The translations under genes and the position numbers were made by a program. DNA of 64,000 nucleotides from Vibrio ostreae (GTDB lineage Bacteria > Pseudomonadota > Gammaproteobacteria > Enterobacterales > Vibrionaceae), in the NCBI RefSeq assembly GCF_019226825.1, contig NZ_CP076643.1, forward strand, positions 1,178,001 to 1,242,000, given 5' to 3'. Shown piece after piece: positions 16,719 to 24,706 of the stretch (its first letter is position 1; each line of letters begins with the position of its first letter). The notes below the pieces were generated by a model, which was not told the origin of the DNA, did no database searches, and worked only from the letters and a program-made list of their open reading frames with translations.

Positions 16719-17717
16719 ATGTTAAGAAAAGTAAAACACTCGGTATTGCTCTGCTTGTTAGCGTCTACCTCTTATGCAAACGCATTTACTAAAGGTGCGG
16801 ATATCAGTTGGATAACCCAAATGGAAGACAGTGGTTACGAGTTTTACAACGACTGGGGCTATCGGCAAGATGTACTGTCGATACTACGAGATCATGGTAT
16901 GAACGCCATACGTCTTCGCGTTTGGGTCAATCCAAGTGACGGATATTATAATTCGTTACAGGACGTGCTGGTAAAGGCTCAATGGGCCAAAGCTGCCGGT
17001 ATGGATGTGATGATTGATTTCCACTACAGCGACACGTGGGCAGATCCTGCAAACCAATGGAAACCCTCTGCGTGGAATAGTCTCAGCTTTGAAGAACTAA
17101 TGGATAAAGTCTGGACTTACACCAGAGATTCCCTGATTACCCTGAAAGAGGCAGGAATCACTCCTAAATGGATTCAAATTGGTAACGAGACCAACAACGG
17201 AATGCTTTGGAATGATGGGTTAGCCTCCAGTAATATGCGTAACTTCACTTGGCTATTTAATAGTGGCAGAAATGCCGCCAAGGAAATATTCCCTAATGCA
17301 AAAGTCGTCGTACACTTAGCCAACTGTCACGACAATGGTAATTTCCGCTGGATTCTGGACGGACTACAGTCAAATGGTGCATGGTGGGATGTGATTGGTG
17401 CATCTTCATACCCCAAGAATGCCGCGGGGATTACCTGGCAACAAGCCAACAACCAATGTCTTAACAACTTAAATGACCTCGTTAGTCGATATGGAACAGA
17501 AGTCATGATCAGTGAAATTGGCGTGCCATGGGACGATCCAGAATCTAAAACAATAGTCGCTGACCTCATTCACAAGATCCGAAGTGTCAACCAAGGAAAA
17601 GGAATCGGTATCTTTTATTGGGAGCCGCAAGCCTATAGCTGGCAAGGTTACACTTTAGGAGCCTGGAACCCTGAAACGAAACAACCAACCGAAGCCCTTG
17701 ATGCTTTTCTGGAGTGA
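16719..17717 (+). CDS. Second GH53 endo-beta-1,4-galactanase, exported
   Basis: The start at 16719 follows AAGG and opens a signal peptide (about 21 residues, ending YANA). The 332-residue protein is a bare GH53 barrel: KGADISW at the mature N-terminus, acid/base Glu157 in QIGNETNNG, nucleophile Glu266 in MISEIGVPW, and WEPQAY near the end. It lacks the lipobox of the operon's other galactanase, so it is probably periplasmic or secreted. It lies after the LacI-type regulator with 242 bases between, so it likely has its own promoter. Together the two enzymes could divide outside and periplasmic steps. Confidence 0.9.
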   Translation: MLRKVKHSVLLCLLASTSYANAFTKGADISWITQMEDSGYEFYNDWGYRQDVLSILRDHGMNAIRLRVWVNPSDGYYNSLQDVLVKAQWAKAAGMDVMIDFHYSDTWADPANQWKPSAWNSLSFEELMDKVWTYTRDSLITLKEAGITPKWIQIGNETNNGMLWNDGLASSNMRNFTWLFNSGRNAAKEIFPNAKVVVHLANCHDNGNFRWILDGLQSNGAWWDVIGASSYPKNAAGITWQQANNQCLNNLNDLVSRYGTEVMISEIGVPWDDPESKTIVADLIHKIRSVNQGKGIGIFYWEPQAYSWQGYTLGAWNPETKQPTEALDAFLE

Positions 17718-17734
17718 ATTCTGCTCTTTGTGCA

Positions 17735-17762
17735 CAGTAAGGGGACCAGTTCCCCCTTACTG
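17735..17762 (+). terminator. Stem-loop after the second galactanase gene
   Basis: A 10-bp perfect stem (cagtaagggg / ccccttactg) with an eight-base loop lies 17 bases past the stop. The T-run is absent, so efficiency is uncertain, but the position fits a transcript end. Confidence 0.6.
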
Positions 17763-17911
17763 TCAGTGTCCGACCAGCCTATAACTTCTTTACAAGCAGT
17801 CTTAGATTCGACTCATGCAATACTAATGTCACATCCGATAGATAACTTATGCGGCCATTACTAATTTATCCTTTCACATCGTAAAGTTAGGTGTGAAATA
17901 AGTGAGCATGC

Positions 17912-18151
17912 ATGACGAAAGAATCACATCCTTTGGACAAGCGAATCATCAAGTTGATGCAGGAAAAGCGCGGCCTGCTTAAGAAAGAAGCCAAAGCGGT
18001 ACTGAAACAAGAGGTGTACCGGCTTAACCCGGATGAAATCCAGAAAGTGAAACTGTACTCAGAACATTTTGGTTTGAACTCCCAGCAGCAACTGTTGAGT
18101 GAAATTCTCGATCTGCGCCGTGAAGCCTTAATATCACAACTGTCGATTTGA
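17912..18151 (+). CDS. Small charged helical protein of unknown function
   Basis: I do not recognise this 79-residue protein. It is rich in Lys, Glu, Gln and Leu, with no cysteine, no signal and no membrane segment, and reads as two or three amphipathic helices (KRIIKLMQEKRGLLKKEAKA; NPDEIQKVKLYSEHFGL). A GTGAG sequence lies ahead of the ATG. It stands alone between the galactan locus and a leftward dehydrogenase gene. The coding call rests on composition and an uninterrupted frame. Confidence 0.6.
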   Translation: MTKESHPLDKRIIKLMQEKRGLLKKEAKAVLKQEVYRLNPDEIQKVKLYSEHFGLNSQQQLLSEILDLRREALISQLSI

Positions 18152-18259
18152 GATACCGCCCCACCAAATACGTGCCGGTGCCAATTCAACATTTATGCTG
18201 ATTCAACTTTTTTGATGAATAATTGTCTCGTCCTAAACCACGACTACCACCGGTAATAA

Positions 18260-19210
18260 TTACCGCCCGGCGATAAAGGTCAGCAGATTTTCAAACGCCG
18301 TACGAAAATAGAGCTCGTAGCTGTTGCGTTCCACGTAGCCTAAGTGGGGCGTGGCAACGACATTAGGCAGTGATAATAAAGGCTCGTTTTGCGTTGAAGC
18401 AGGTTCGTGTGCAAACACATCCACCGCGGCCCTCTTCCCCGGACAGGCATTCAATTCCTGATACAGTGCGTTACTCTCCACCAGCTCGGCACGACTGGTG
18501 TTGACAAACAGCGAGTCCGGTTTCATCTGCCGCAGATCGTCTGCAGTCACGCAGCCTTTGGTGACCTCATTCAAACGCAGATGAAGTGAGAGAATATCGG
18601 CTTGCGAGAAAAATGCCGCTTTGGACTCTGCGGCCACAAAGCCATCTTCTGTGGCGCGCTGCCGGGACACTTCACTGCCCCACACCAACACTTGCATTTC
18701 AAACGCGTTTGCATAGCGGGCAATTCGCTGACCAATCTTGCCATAGCCCCAGATGCCGAGCGTAAGGCCATGCAGATTACGGCCAAGACCGAGTTGGTTG
18801 CTGTCCTGCCAGCGATCTTGCCACAGGTTGCTGCTGTAAGCGGGAATATGGCGTGATGCCGCCATGATCAACGCCCAGCACAACTCTGCCGGAGCGACAG
18901 GTGAACCGATTCCTTCCAAAACCTGAACCCCAAAGCGGGCGCATAGTGCGGGATCAATATGATTGCTGACCTTGCCGGTCTGACTAATCACCTGCAACTT
19001 AGGTAATGCGTTTAATAAGGAGGCGGTAATTTGTGTTCGTTCGCGAATCAGCACCAGAGCATCCATATCCGCCAGTTTGTGAACTAAGACACTCTCGGGT
19101 AGTGTTCGCGTGATTACGGTCACATTGTGTCCGGCCAGTAAGCCGAAACAGTCGAGTGATTGCACGGCGTCCTGATAATCATCCAAAATCGCTATATTCA
19201 ACAGCTTCAT
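18260..19210 (-). CDS. D-isomer-specific 2-hydroxyacid dehydrogenase (SerA-like)
   Basis: This 316-residue NAD-dependent oxidoreductase has the NAD-binding GIWGYGKIGQRIA (about residues 150-162). The catalytic triad is in order: Arg in NTSRAELVE, Glu in VFAHEPA and His in TPHLGYV. It lacks the ACT regulatory domain of true phosphoglycerate dehydrogenase. The substrate (phosphoglycerate, glyoxylate, hydroxypyruvate or another 2-oxoacid) cannot be read from sequence, and neighbours do not help. It is monocistronic by layout. Confidence 0.88.
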   Translation of the reverse strand: MKLLNIAILDDYQDAVQSLDCFGLLAGHNVTVITRTLPESVLVHKLADMDALVLIRERTQITASLLNALPKLQVISQTGKVSNHIDPALCARFGVQVLEGIGSPVAPAELCWALIMAASRHIPAYSSNLWQDRWQDSNQLGLGRNLHGLTLGIWGYGKIGQRIARYANAFEMQVLVWGSEVSRQRATEDGFVAAESKAAFFSQADILSLHLRLNEVTKGCVTADDLRQMKPDSLFVNTSRAELVESNALYQELNACPGKRAAVDVFAHEPASTQNEPLLSLPNVVATPHLGYVERNSYELYFRTAFENLLTFIAGR

Positions 19211-19316
19211 CCTTATACTGAAAACATCATTGCCGATGAATAAGCACGGTGCTTATTCAATAGCTCCGCCAATAACATAGCATCTGGATTCGGATAAAAA
19301 TCTGGTTGTGGAGCAA

Positions 19317-19622
19317 TTATGATGACTGGGTTTGAAAAAACTCGTCGCGCTCGTCACGGCATTCGTACGATCCCATTTCAAACTCACGACAAATCCAGGG
19401 GCGGTTATCATAGATGGTGCACATGAAGGTTTCTCGGTCGATGGCCGCGCACCAACCATCATCCAGGCGTTTCATCGTTTCACCACCCCACTTATCACGG
19501 CTGATGAATTCATCAGGCACACCGGTATCGGTAAGGATCATGACTTCCAGACGGCAGCAGCAGGCCTTACAGTTAGAGCACAAAACAGGCGGGTTGGTAT
19601 CGGTTTTAACGGGAATATTCAT
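19317..19622 (-). CDS. YkgJ-family cysteine-cluster protein
   Basis: This 101-residue protein has a cysteine pattern CSNCKACCC near residues 15-23, a further Cys at WCAA, and then TFMCTIYDNRPWICREFE. This matches the YkgJ/UPF0153 family, whose conserved cysteines are thought to bind a metal or Fe-S cluster. The function is unknown across the family. It diverges from the chorismate mutase gene, with a terminator-like hairpin in between. Confidence 0.8.
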   Translation of the reverse strand: MNIPVKTDTNPPVLCSNCKACCCRLEVMILTDTGVPDEFISRDKWGGETMKRLDDGWCAAIDRETFMCTIYDNRPWICREFEMGSYECRDERDEFFQTQSS

Positions 19623-19672
19623 AGCACAGGCCTTGGTTCAATTGGCCATCATACCTGTTATCACCTGTGCTG

Positions 19673-19697
19673 TAACCCGAGATCGCGGGTTATTTTT
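19673..19697 (+). terminator. Intrinsic terminator-like hairpin upstream of the chorismate mutase gene
   Basis: A 7-bp stem (taacccg / cgggtta) and a 6-base loop are followed directly by TTTTT on the plus strand. No plus-strand gene precedes it. It could end a small RNA or leader transcript, or act as an attenuator ahead of the gene at 19861. Confidence 0.5.
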
Positions 19698-19860
19698 AAC
19701 GATCACGACCGTCATTCGATGTCAGCGACCATACAAGAGATTGTCAGATGCGTGCAGGTTGAGAACTGGCGATGCAACGTTTTGAATAATTTTAAATTTA
19801 CACTAACATAACGACTTGTTCTCACTCACTCGCCACCATAATCAAATAAATAGGATCGTT

Positions 19861-20392
19861 ATGCGCTTAACAAGGATTTTAATCGCCTCAGCTCTGCTGT
19901 CTTTCAACACGTTTGCCGCACCGGCACCGGATCAACTTTTTTCAACCATCAATCAACGTCTGAGCTACATGGAAGACGTTGCATTATACAAAGCGAATCA
20001 CCACAGGCCGATTGAAGATATTGAGCGCGAAGCGGTCGTGATCGACAAAGCGAGTGATTCCGCCCAGCAGCAAGGGCTTAACAAGCAAAGCATTGTGGGA
20101 TTTTTTTCAAGCTCAGATTTCAGCAGCAAAGGCAATTCAATATCGCTACCGCGCTGATTTGCTCAGCCAGAACACCACGGCTCAACCACGTGATTTAAAT
20201 CAGGTCATCCGTCCGGAACTTCTCAAACTGGGTAAACAGATTAACAGCGAAATCGCGCATTTTCTGCTGCAAGGCGGGACATTCAGCGCCGATGAACTTC
20301 CCCGCTTCAAACAGGCACTCACCGCCCGCTATCTGAGTGACAGTGATAAAGAAATGCTGTTTGCCGCTTTGGCTGAGATCAAACTGCAATAG
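19861..20392 (+). pseudogene. Periplasmic gamma-class chorismate mutase, frameshifted
   Basis: The N-terminal part has a signal peptide (about 20 residues, ending FAA) and the AroQ helix RLSYMEDVALYKANHHRPIE. After LNKQSIVG the frame breaks in a run of seven T (20101-20107). The shifted frame carries the rest of the enzyme, DFFQAQISAAKAIQYRYRAD, and runs to 20392. Six T would give one continuous protein of about 176 residues, the usual size for secreted chorismate mutases, which turn chorismate into prephenate in the periplasm. Both halves are well conserved, so the break is recent, slippage-dependent or a sequencing error. Confidence 0.85.
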
Positions 20393-20424
20393 AACTGCGC
20401 CGCGCAAAATGAATATTGAAAAAT

Positions 20425-20445
20425 GGGCACCGTCAGTGCCCGTTT
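20425..20445 (+). terminator. Terminator after the chorismate mutase gene
   Basis: A stem gggcac / gtgccc with a five-base loop is followed by gttta, 33 bases past the stop. It is short but well placed. The following 200 bases up to the DJ-1-like gene show no convincing gene. Confidence 0.5.
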
Positions 20446-20657
20446 AACTGTTGATGAATCAACATCCCCGTTAAATTACCACAGACGCACACCAAAATAT
20501 TTCGCCACCAGCCAGAACATAGGCCACCTTTGATTGATAGCAACACGACTGCAGCAGCAACTGCCATGAATAACGCTGTCCATGAACTCACTTCTTTGCG
20601 TGTTTGTTCAATAGTTAATGATAAAAACCATATATCTGTCAGTAGGTTAAACAAAAA

Positions 20658-21254
20658 TCATAAATACGCGCAAACCACCGACAAGCCATGATTCACCCGC
20701 TGCTCCTTTTCCCCTACAGGAGCCGTATAGTGTAGTGCCACACGTGCCTGCTCAGTACCTGCCAGTTTTGCTATCACCCAGGCAGCCAGATACTCAGAGG
20801 CCAGACATCCACCGGCCGTCGCGATATTGCCACGGGCATAAAATGCTTGTTCCAGCACAGTCACACCCGATTCCATCACCCAGGGTTTGGTGGTCAGATC
20901 GGTACAGGCCGGAATATCATGGAGAAGACCCAGTACCGACATCAACAAAGTGCCGGAACACTGGCCGCCGATCAGTTGAGTCTCCGGACTAAGCTTAAGA
21001 CGCGACAATACCTGTTCATCATGCGCAATATCCCGGGTGTAGATGCCACTGCCAAACAACACCACGTCCGCCTGATTGGCAAACTCCAGCGGCTGCTGCG
21101 CTTCAATCGTCACTCCGTTCATTGATGTCACTCGTTCACTTGGACTGCAGATCTGCACATTCCAGCCGTGGGGCGTCATCCGGTTAAGAATGCCGGCGGC
21201 AATAAAGGAGTCCAGTTCATTAAAACCATCAAACGTGAGTACTGCGATATTCAT
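20658..21254 (-). CDS. DJ-1/PfpI-family protein
   Basis: I chose the ATG at 21254, behind AAAGGAAGCC, over one further upstream. The 198-residue protein begins NIAVLTFDGFNELDSF and has the nucleophile-elbow cysteine in GGQCSGTLL (Cys near residue 101), with the conserved glutamate of the family likely near the N-terminus. Members include glyoxalases, chaperones, amidase-like proteins and regulator domains. No AraC-type helix-turn-helix is attached, so this is a stand-alone domain. Function is not assignable. Confidence 0.82.
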   Translation of the reverse strand: MNIAVLTFDGFNELDSFIAAGILNRMTPHGWNVQICSPSERVTSMNGVTIEAQQPLEFANQADVVLFGSGIYTRDIAHDEQVLSRLKLSPETQLIGGQCSGTLLMSVLGLLHDIPACTDLTTKPWVMESGVTVLEQAFYARGNIATAGGCLASEYLAAWVIAKLAGTEQARVALHYTAPVGEKEQRVNHGLSVVCAYL

Positions 21255-21708
21255 ATTGGCTTCCTTTATATTCTCTGCAGGTAACAATCCGGCTTCTGAC
21301 GAGCTTTAACACGGCTCCTCGGCTGAAGTGACTTTTTGATGTATTCAAAATAAGCAACTTATCTCGTATTAACAAGCATTAATCCTCGATACACCCGGCG
21401 CGTTTATCATTCGCTTTGGGTTGCTTATCTCCCGTTTCATCGCAGGTTAAAAAGACCACTGAGTATATTTAAATCTGGGTCCGAGTTGTTGCTGCAGGTT
21501 ACCTGCTCAACGCCGGCTGGATACTCCTGTGCGGCTTATTCACGATACAAGCGAGCTTCGCGGCGGAAAAGAAAAACGGCGCCCCGAGGGACGCCGTTTC
21601 ATCTTGGCCGGCAGTAACAGACGAGATCACAGCGAATTTTCGATAGCACTGCAGCTGGTCACACTGACTGCCGCCCTGAGATGAACAGGGCACACGTGAA
21701 TGTCGCGA
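21255..21708. other. Intergenic stretch between the DJ-1-like and sdaA genes
   Basis: Apart from the terminator at 21574-21599 I find no gene, repeat or clear promoter. One leftward ORF here (64 codons) has no ribosome-binding site and a composition unlike a protein. Confidence 0.5.
21574..21599 (-). terminator. Terminator of the sox/sdaA operon
   Basis: Read leftward, the stem aaacggcg / cgccgttt with a ten-base loop is followed by a T-rich run. It lies 110 bases past the sdaA stop and probably ends the long glyA-to-sdaA transcript. Confidence 0.75.
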
Positions 21709-23088
21709 TTAACATTCGATCACGTTAACCGCCAGGCCGCCACGTGATGTCTCTTTATATTTGTCCTGCATGTCCATACCGGTATCACGCATGGTTTTGA
21801 TCACCTTATCCAGAGAAACAAAGTGCTCGCCATCACCACGTAATGCCATTTGGGCTGCGTTGATTGCTTTCATTGCTGCAATCGCATTACGCTCGATACA
21901 CGGTACCTGAACCAGGCCACCAACCGGGTCGCACGTCAGACCCAGGTTGTGCTCCAGACCAATTTCCGCCGCATTCTCGATTTGGCCCGGCGTTCCGCCC
22001 AGTACCGCACACAAACCTGCCGCGGCCATCGCACACGCAGACCCCACCTCACCCTGACAGCCCACTTCCGCACCAGAAATCGACGCGTTTTTCTTACACA
22101 AGATGCCAATCGCTGCCGAGGCAAGCAGGAAGTCAACGATGTTGTCATCCGTAACCTCAGGCGTGAATTCGGTATAGTACATCAGCACCGCCGGAATGAT
22201 CCCCGCCGCGCCGTTGGTCGGCGCAGTCACCATACGCCCGCCCGCGGCATTCTCTTCGTTCACCGCCAATGCATACAAGTTGACCCAGTCCATCGCGTTC
22301 AGCGTAGAACTGATCACATTCGGCTTGGTGCAGTACACCAGAGACTCATGCAGTTTTTTGGCGCGGCGTTTAACGTTCAAACCGCCCGGCAGAATACCTT
22401 CGGCCTTAAGGCCATTGGCAATACAGGTTTCCATTGCACGCCAGATGCCAATCAGTTTTTCACGGATTTCGCTTTCCGGGCGCCAGCTTTTTTCATTTTC
22501 CATCATCAGCTGCGCAATGTTCATATTATGACGTTTGCACAGTTGCAGCAGCTCTTCACCGTTACCGAAATCGTACGGTGCCGATACTTCTGCCGGATGT
22601 TCGTTAGTGGCCTGAGCTTCTTTCTCATCCAGAATGAAGCCACCACCAACCGAAAAGTAGGTATTACGGTAAAGTGTCTTACCATCATCCGCCAACGCGA
22701 TAATTTCCATCGCATTAGGATGATAAGCATGGGTATCATTCAAGAACTGCATATCGTCTTTCCAGTTAAATGGAATCGACTTCTGGCGTTTTACCCACAG
22801 GTTGCCGCCTTCTTTGAGCTCTTTGGTGACCAGAGGGATAATTGAGGTGTCGACCGTATCCGGCAGTTCACCCATCAACCCGACCAAAATAGCGGAATCT
22901 GTACCGTGTCCAACCCCGGTCGCACTGAGCGAACCTAAAAGTTTTACTACGATACGACCGGTCTGTTCCAAGTAGCCGCTCTCGTCGAGTTCGTCGACAA
23001 AACGCTTGGCCGCAACCATTGGACCAACCGTGTGGGAGCTCGAAGGCCCCACACCAATTTTAAACAGATCAAATACACTGATTGACAT
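21709..23088 (-). CDS. sdaA: L-serine ammonia-lyase (L-serine dehydratase)
   Basis: This 459-residue single-chain Fe-S enzyme turns L-serine into pyruvate and ammonia. It begins SVFDLFKIGVGPSSSHTVGP (the beta-domain signature) and has the alpha-domain motifs SGAEVGCQGEVGSACAMAAA and GLTCDPVGGLVQVPC. The cysteines there are ligands of the 4Fe-4S cluster. In this operon it would drain the serine made by GlyA from glycine and methylene-THF released during sarcosine oxidation. It begins 14 bases after purU. It could equally be named sdaB; paralogues are hard to separate. Confidence 0.93.
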   Translation of the reverse strand: MSISVFDLFKIGVGPSSSHTVGPMVAAKRFVDELDESGYLEQTGRIVVKLLGSLSATGVGHGTDSAILVGLMGELPDTVDTSIIPLVTKELKEGGNLWVKRQKSIPFNWKDDMQFLNDTHAYHPNAMEIIALADDGKTLYRNTYFSVGGGFILDEKEAQATNEHPAEVSAPYDFGNGEELLQLCKRHNMNIAQLMMENEKSWRPESEIREKLIGIWRAMETCIANGLKAEGILPGGLNVKRRAKKLHESLVYCTKPNVISSTLNAMDWVNLYALAVNEENAAGGRMVTAPTNGAAGIIPAVLMYYTEFTPEVTDDNIVDFLLASAAIGILCKKNASISGAEVGCQGEVGSACAMAAAGLCAVLGGTPGQIENAAEIGLEHNLGLTCDPVGGLVQVPCIERNAIAAMKAINAAQMALRGDGEHFVSLDKVIKTMRDTGMDMQDKYKETSRGGLAVNVIEC

Positions 23089-23102
23089 TGCCCCAACTCC
23101 TG

Positions 23103-23972
23103 TCAGTGGCTAAGAATAATTGTGCGATCACCAGACAAGAACACACGACGTTCAACATGATGCTTAAGCGCGTTAAACAGCGTGATACGTTCGACGTCCT
23201 GACCTTTTGCGATCAAATCTTCCGGATAATGAGCGTGCCCCACTTCCTGAATGCCCTGTGCGATAATCGGACCTTCGTCCAGGTCATTGTTGACATAATG
23301 AGCGGTCGCACCGACCATCTTCACGCCTTTTTCCCAGGCTTGATGGTAAGGTCGTGCCCCTTTAAAACCAGGCAGCAATGAGTGGTGGATGTTGATCGCT
23401 TTGCCGTCCAACTGCTCACACAACCAAGGCGACAGTACCTGCATGTAGCGCGCCAGGACCACCAGTTCGATATCATATTCGTCAAGCAGGCGAACAATTT
23501 CAGCCTCTTGCTGTGGTTTGGTTTCTGCGCTAACCGGAAGATGGTAGTAAGGGATGTTGTGCCATTTCGCTAACTCTTCCAAATCTGGGTGGTTAGAAAT
23601 GATCAGTGGCACTTCCACTTTGAGCTGGCCGGTACGGTAGCGATACAATAGATCGTTCAGGCAGTGATCGTATTTCGACACCATGATAGCCATACGGGTA
23701 CGATGACCCGGAGCCGTCAAATTCCATTCCATAGAGAAGTCTGCCGCACGAGCGCCAAACGCTTCATCAAATGCCTCGGGTGCAAACGCATCCTGTTCGG
23801 CCGGCAAAAATTCGATACGGATAAAGAACTGGCCAGAAGCTCGGTCATCAAATGACTGAATTTCTTCAATATAATGCCCTGCTTCAGCAAGGTAACGTGT
23901 TACTACGTCGACCGTTCCGACAACACTTGGACAGCGGGCAGTAAAAATCCACGGTTGAGTCATATTCGTCAT
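23103..23972 (-). CDS. purU: Formyltetrahydrofolate deformylase
   Basis: This 289-residue protein has an N-terminal ACT-like domain and a formyltransferase-fold hydrolase domain. The catalytic Asn-His-Asp set is visible in INIHHSLLPGFKGARPY and the later DEGPII. The enzyme splits 10-formyl-THF to formate and THF, preventing folate from being trapped when one-carbon units are in excess. That suits a cluster that loads THF from sarcosine. A small hairpin (23994-24014) separates it from soxG, so its level may differ from the sox subunits. Confidence 0.93.
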   Translation of the reverse strand: MTNMTQPWIFTARCPSVVGTVDVVTRYLAEAGHYIEEIQSFDDRASGQFFIRIEFLPAEQDAFAPEAFDEAFGARAADFSMEWNLTAPGHRTRMAIMVSKYDHCLNDLLYRYRTGQLKVEVPLIISNHPDLEELAKWHNIPYYHLPVSAETKPQQEAEIVRLLDEYDIELVVLARYMQVLSPWLCEQLDGKAINIHHSLLPGFKGARPYHQAWEKGVKMVGATAHYVNNDLDEGPIIAQGIQEVGHAHYPEDLIAKGQDVERITLFNALKHHVERRVFLSGDRTIILSH

Positions 23973-23993
23973 AGATCCCTCTACTCAAATAAG

Positions 23994-24014
23994 ACCGGCA
24001 CATAAAGTGCCGGT
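23994..24014 (-). other. Stem-loop between soxG and purU
   Basis: A perfect 8-bp stem (accggcac / gtgccggt) with loop ataaa lies in the 65-base gap. No T-run follows, so it is probably an mRNA processing or stability element. Confidence 0.45.
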
Positions 24015-24037
24015 GAGATTAGATGTTGTGGTAAGTA

Positions 24038-24706
24038 TTATTTTTCAATCGCTAAGCCGTATTCCAGGCTCGCATCCTGAAGCCACAACCACAGGTAATC
24101 AGCGAAGCTGCGGCGAATCACTAACTCGAAACGCTCATCTTCGATGCGGCGGATGATTGCGCCGCTTTTTGCGAACACACTCGATACCACTTTACCTGCC
24201 GGGAACTCGCTTGGGTGGAAATCGATTGGACACGATTTCTTCAGCACGTCGACCGCAAATGGGCCAGACAGTTCCAGAATGGTTGAGCCGCCACTGCCGT
24301 TGACCAGCGAGTAGTGTCCTGGCAAACGCTCACGGAAAGCCGCTTCGACATCAAATGCTGCCAGACCAGGAACGGTGATCAGCCACTCATCAGGAGATAA
24401 CCAGCGCGCTGCATAGTCACCTTTTGAGGTTGAAGTCAGCGGTTTCAGTGGCAGTGGGAAGCCCAGAATAGACTCCACTGCACTGGTTTGCTCTTCATTA
24501 GATGCATCACACCGCAGTGTCAGGTGACCCATCAGTTTCAGCTCTTTCAGGACCACGCCTTTGCCTTTCGCCGGCATGCTGGCCAGTTTATCCAGCTCAG
24601 CGTGGTGCAGTGGCGATTCACCCAGGATTTCGCCACCAGGGATCTGGTTCATCAGGTCAACGCCACCTTGAACGTTTGCTTTATCAATCACAACAGAATC
24701 AGACAT
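24038..24706 (-). CDS. soxG: Sarcosine oxidase gamma subunit
   Basis: The start at 24706 (MSDSVVIDK) lies inside the end of soxA, an 8-base overlap that implies coupled translation; longer upstream starts would overlap soxA heavily. The 222-residue protein is the small gamma subunit of heterotetrameric sarcosine oxidase, with a GcvT-like fold seen in WLSPDEWLITVPG and STILELSGPFAVDVL. It is needed for assembly and substrate channelling of the methylene group to THF. Confidence 0.9.
   Translation of the reverse strand: MSDSVVIDKANVQGGVDLMNQIPGGEILGESPLHHAELDKLASMPAKGKGVVLKELKLMGHLTLRCDASNEEQTSAVESILGFPLPLKPLTSTSKGDYAARWLSPDEWLITVPGLAAFDVEAAFRERLPGHYSLVNGSGGSTILELSGPFAVDVLKKSCPIDFHPSEFPAGKVVSSVFAKSGAIIRRIEDERFELVIRRSFADYLWLWLQDASLEYGLAIEK

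Noticed and set aside
20433..20654. 73-codon leftward ORF with hydrophobic segments before the DJ-1-like gene
   Set aside because: It can only start at TTG, has no ribosome-binding site, and its 3' end overlaps the chorismate mutase terminator. Not excluded, but unsupported.
21850..22845. 331-codon plus-strand ORF opposite sdaA
   Set aside because: It is Arg/His/Gln-rich and lies wholly within the conserved sdaA coding frame; it is typical antisense shadow.
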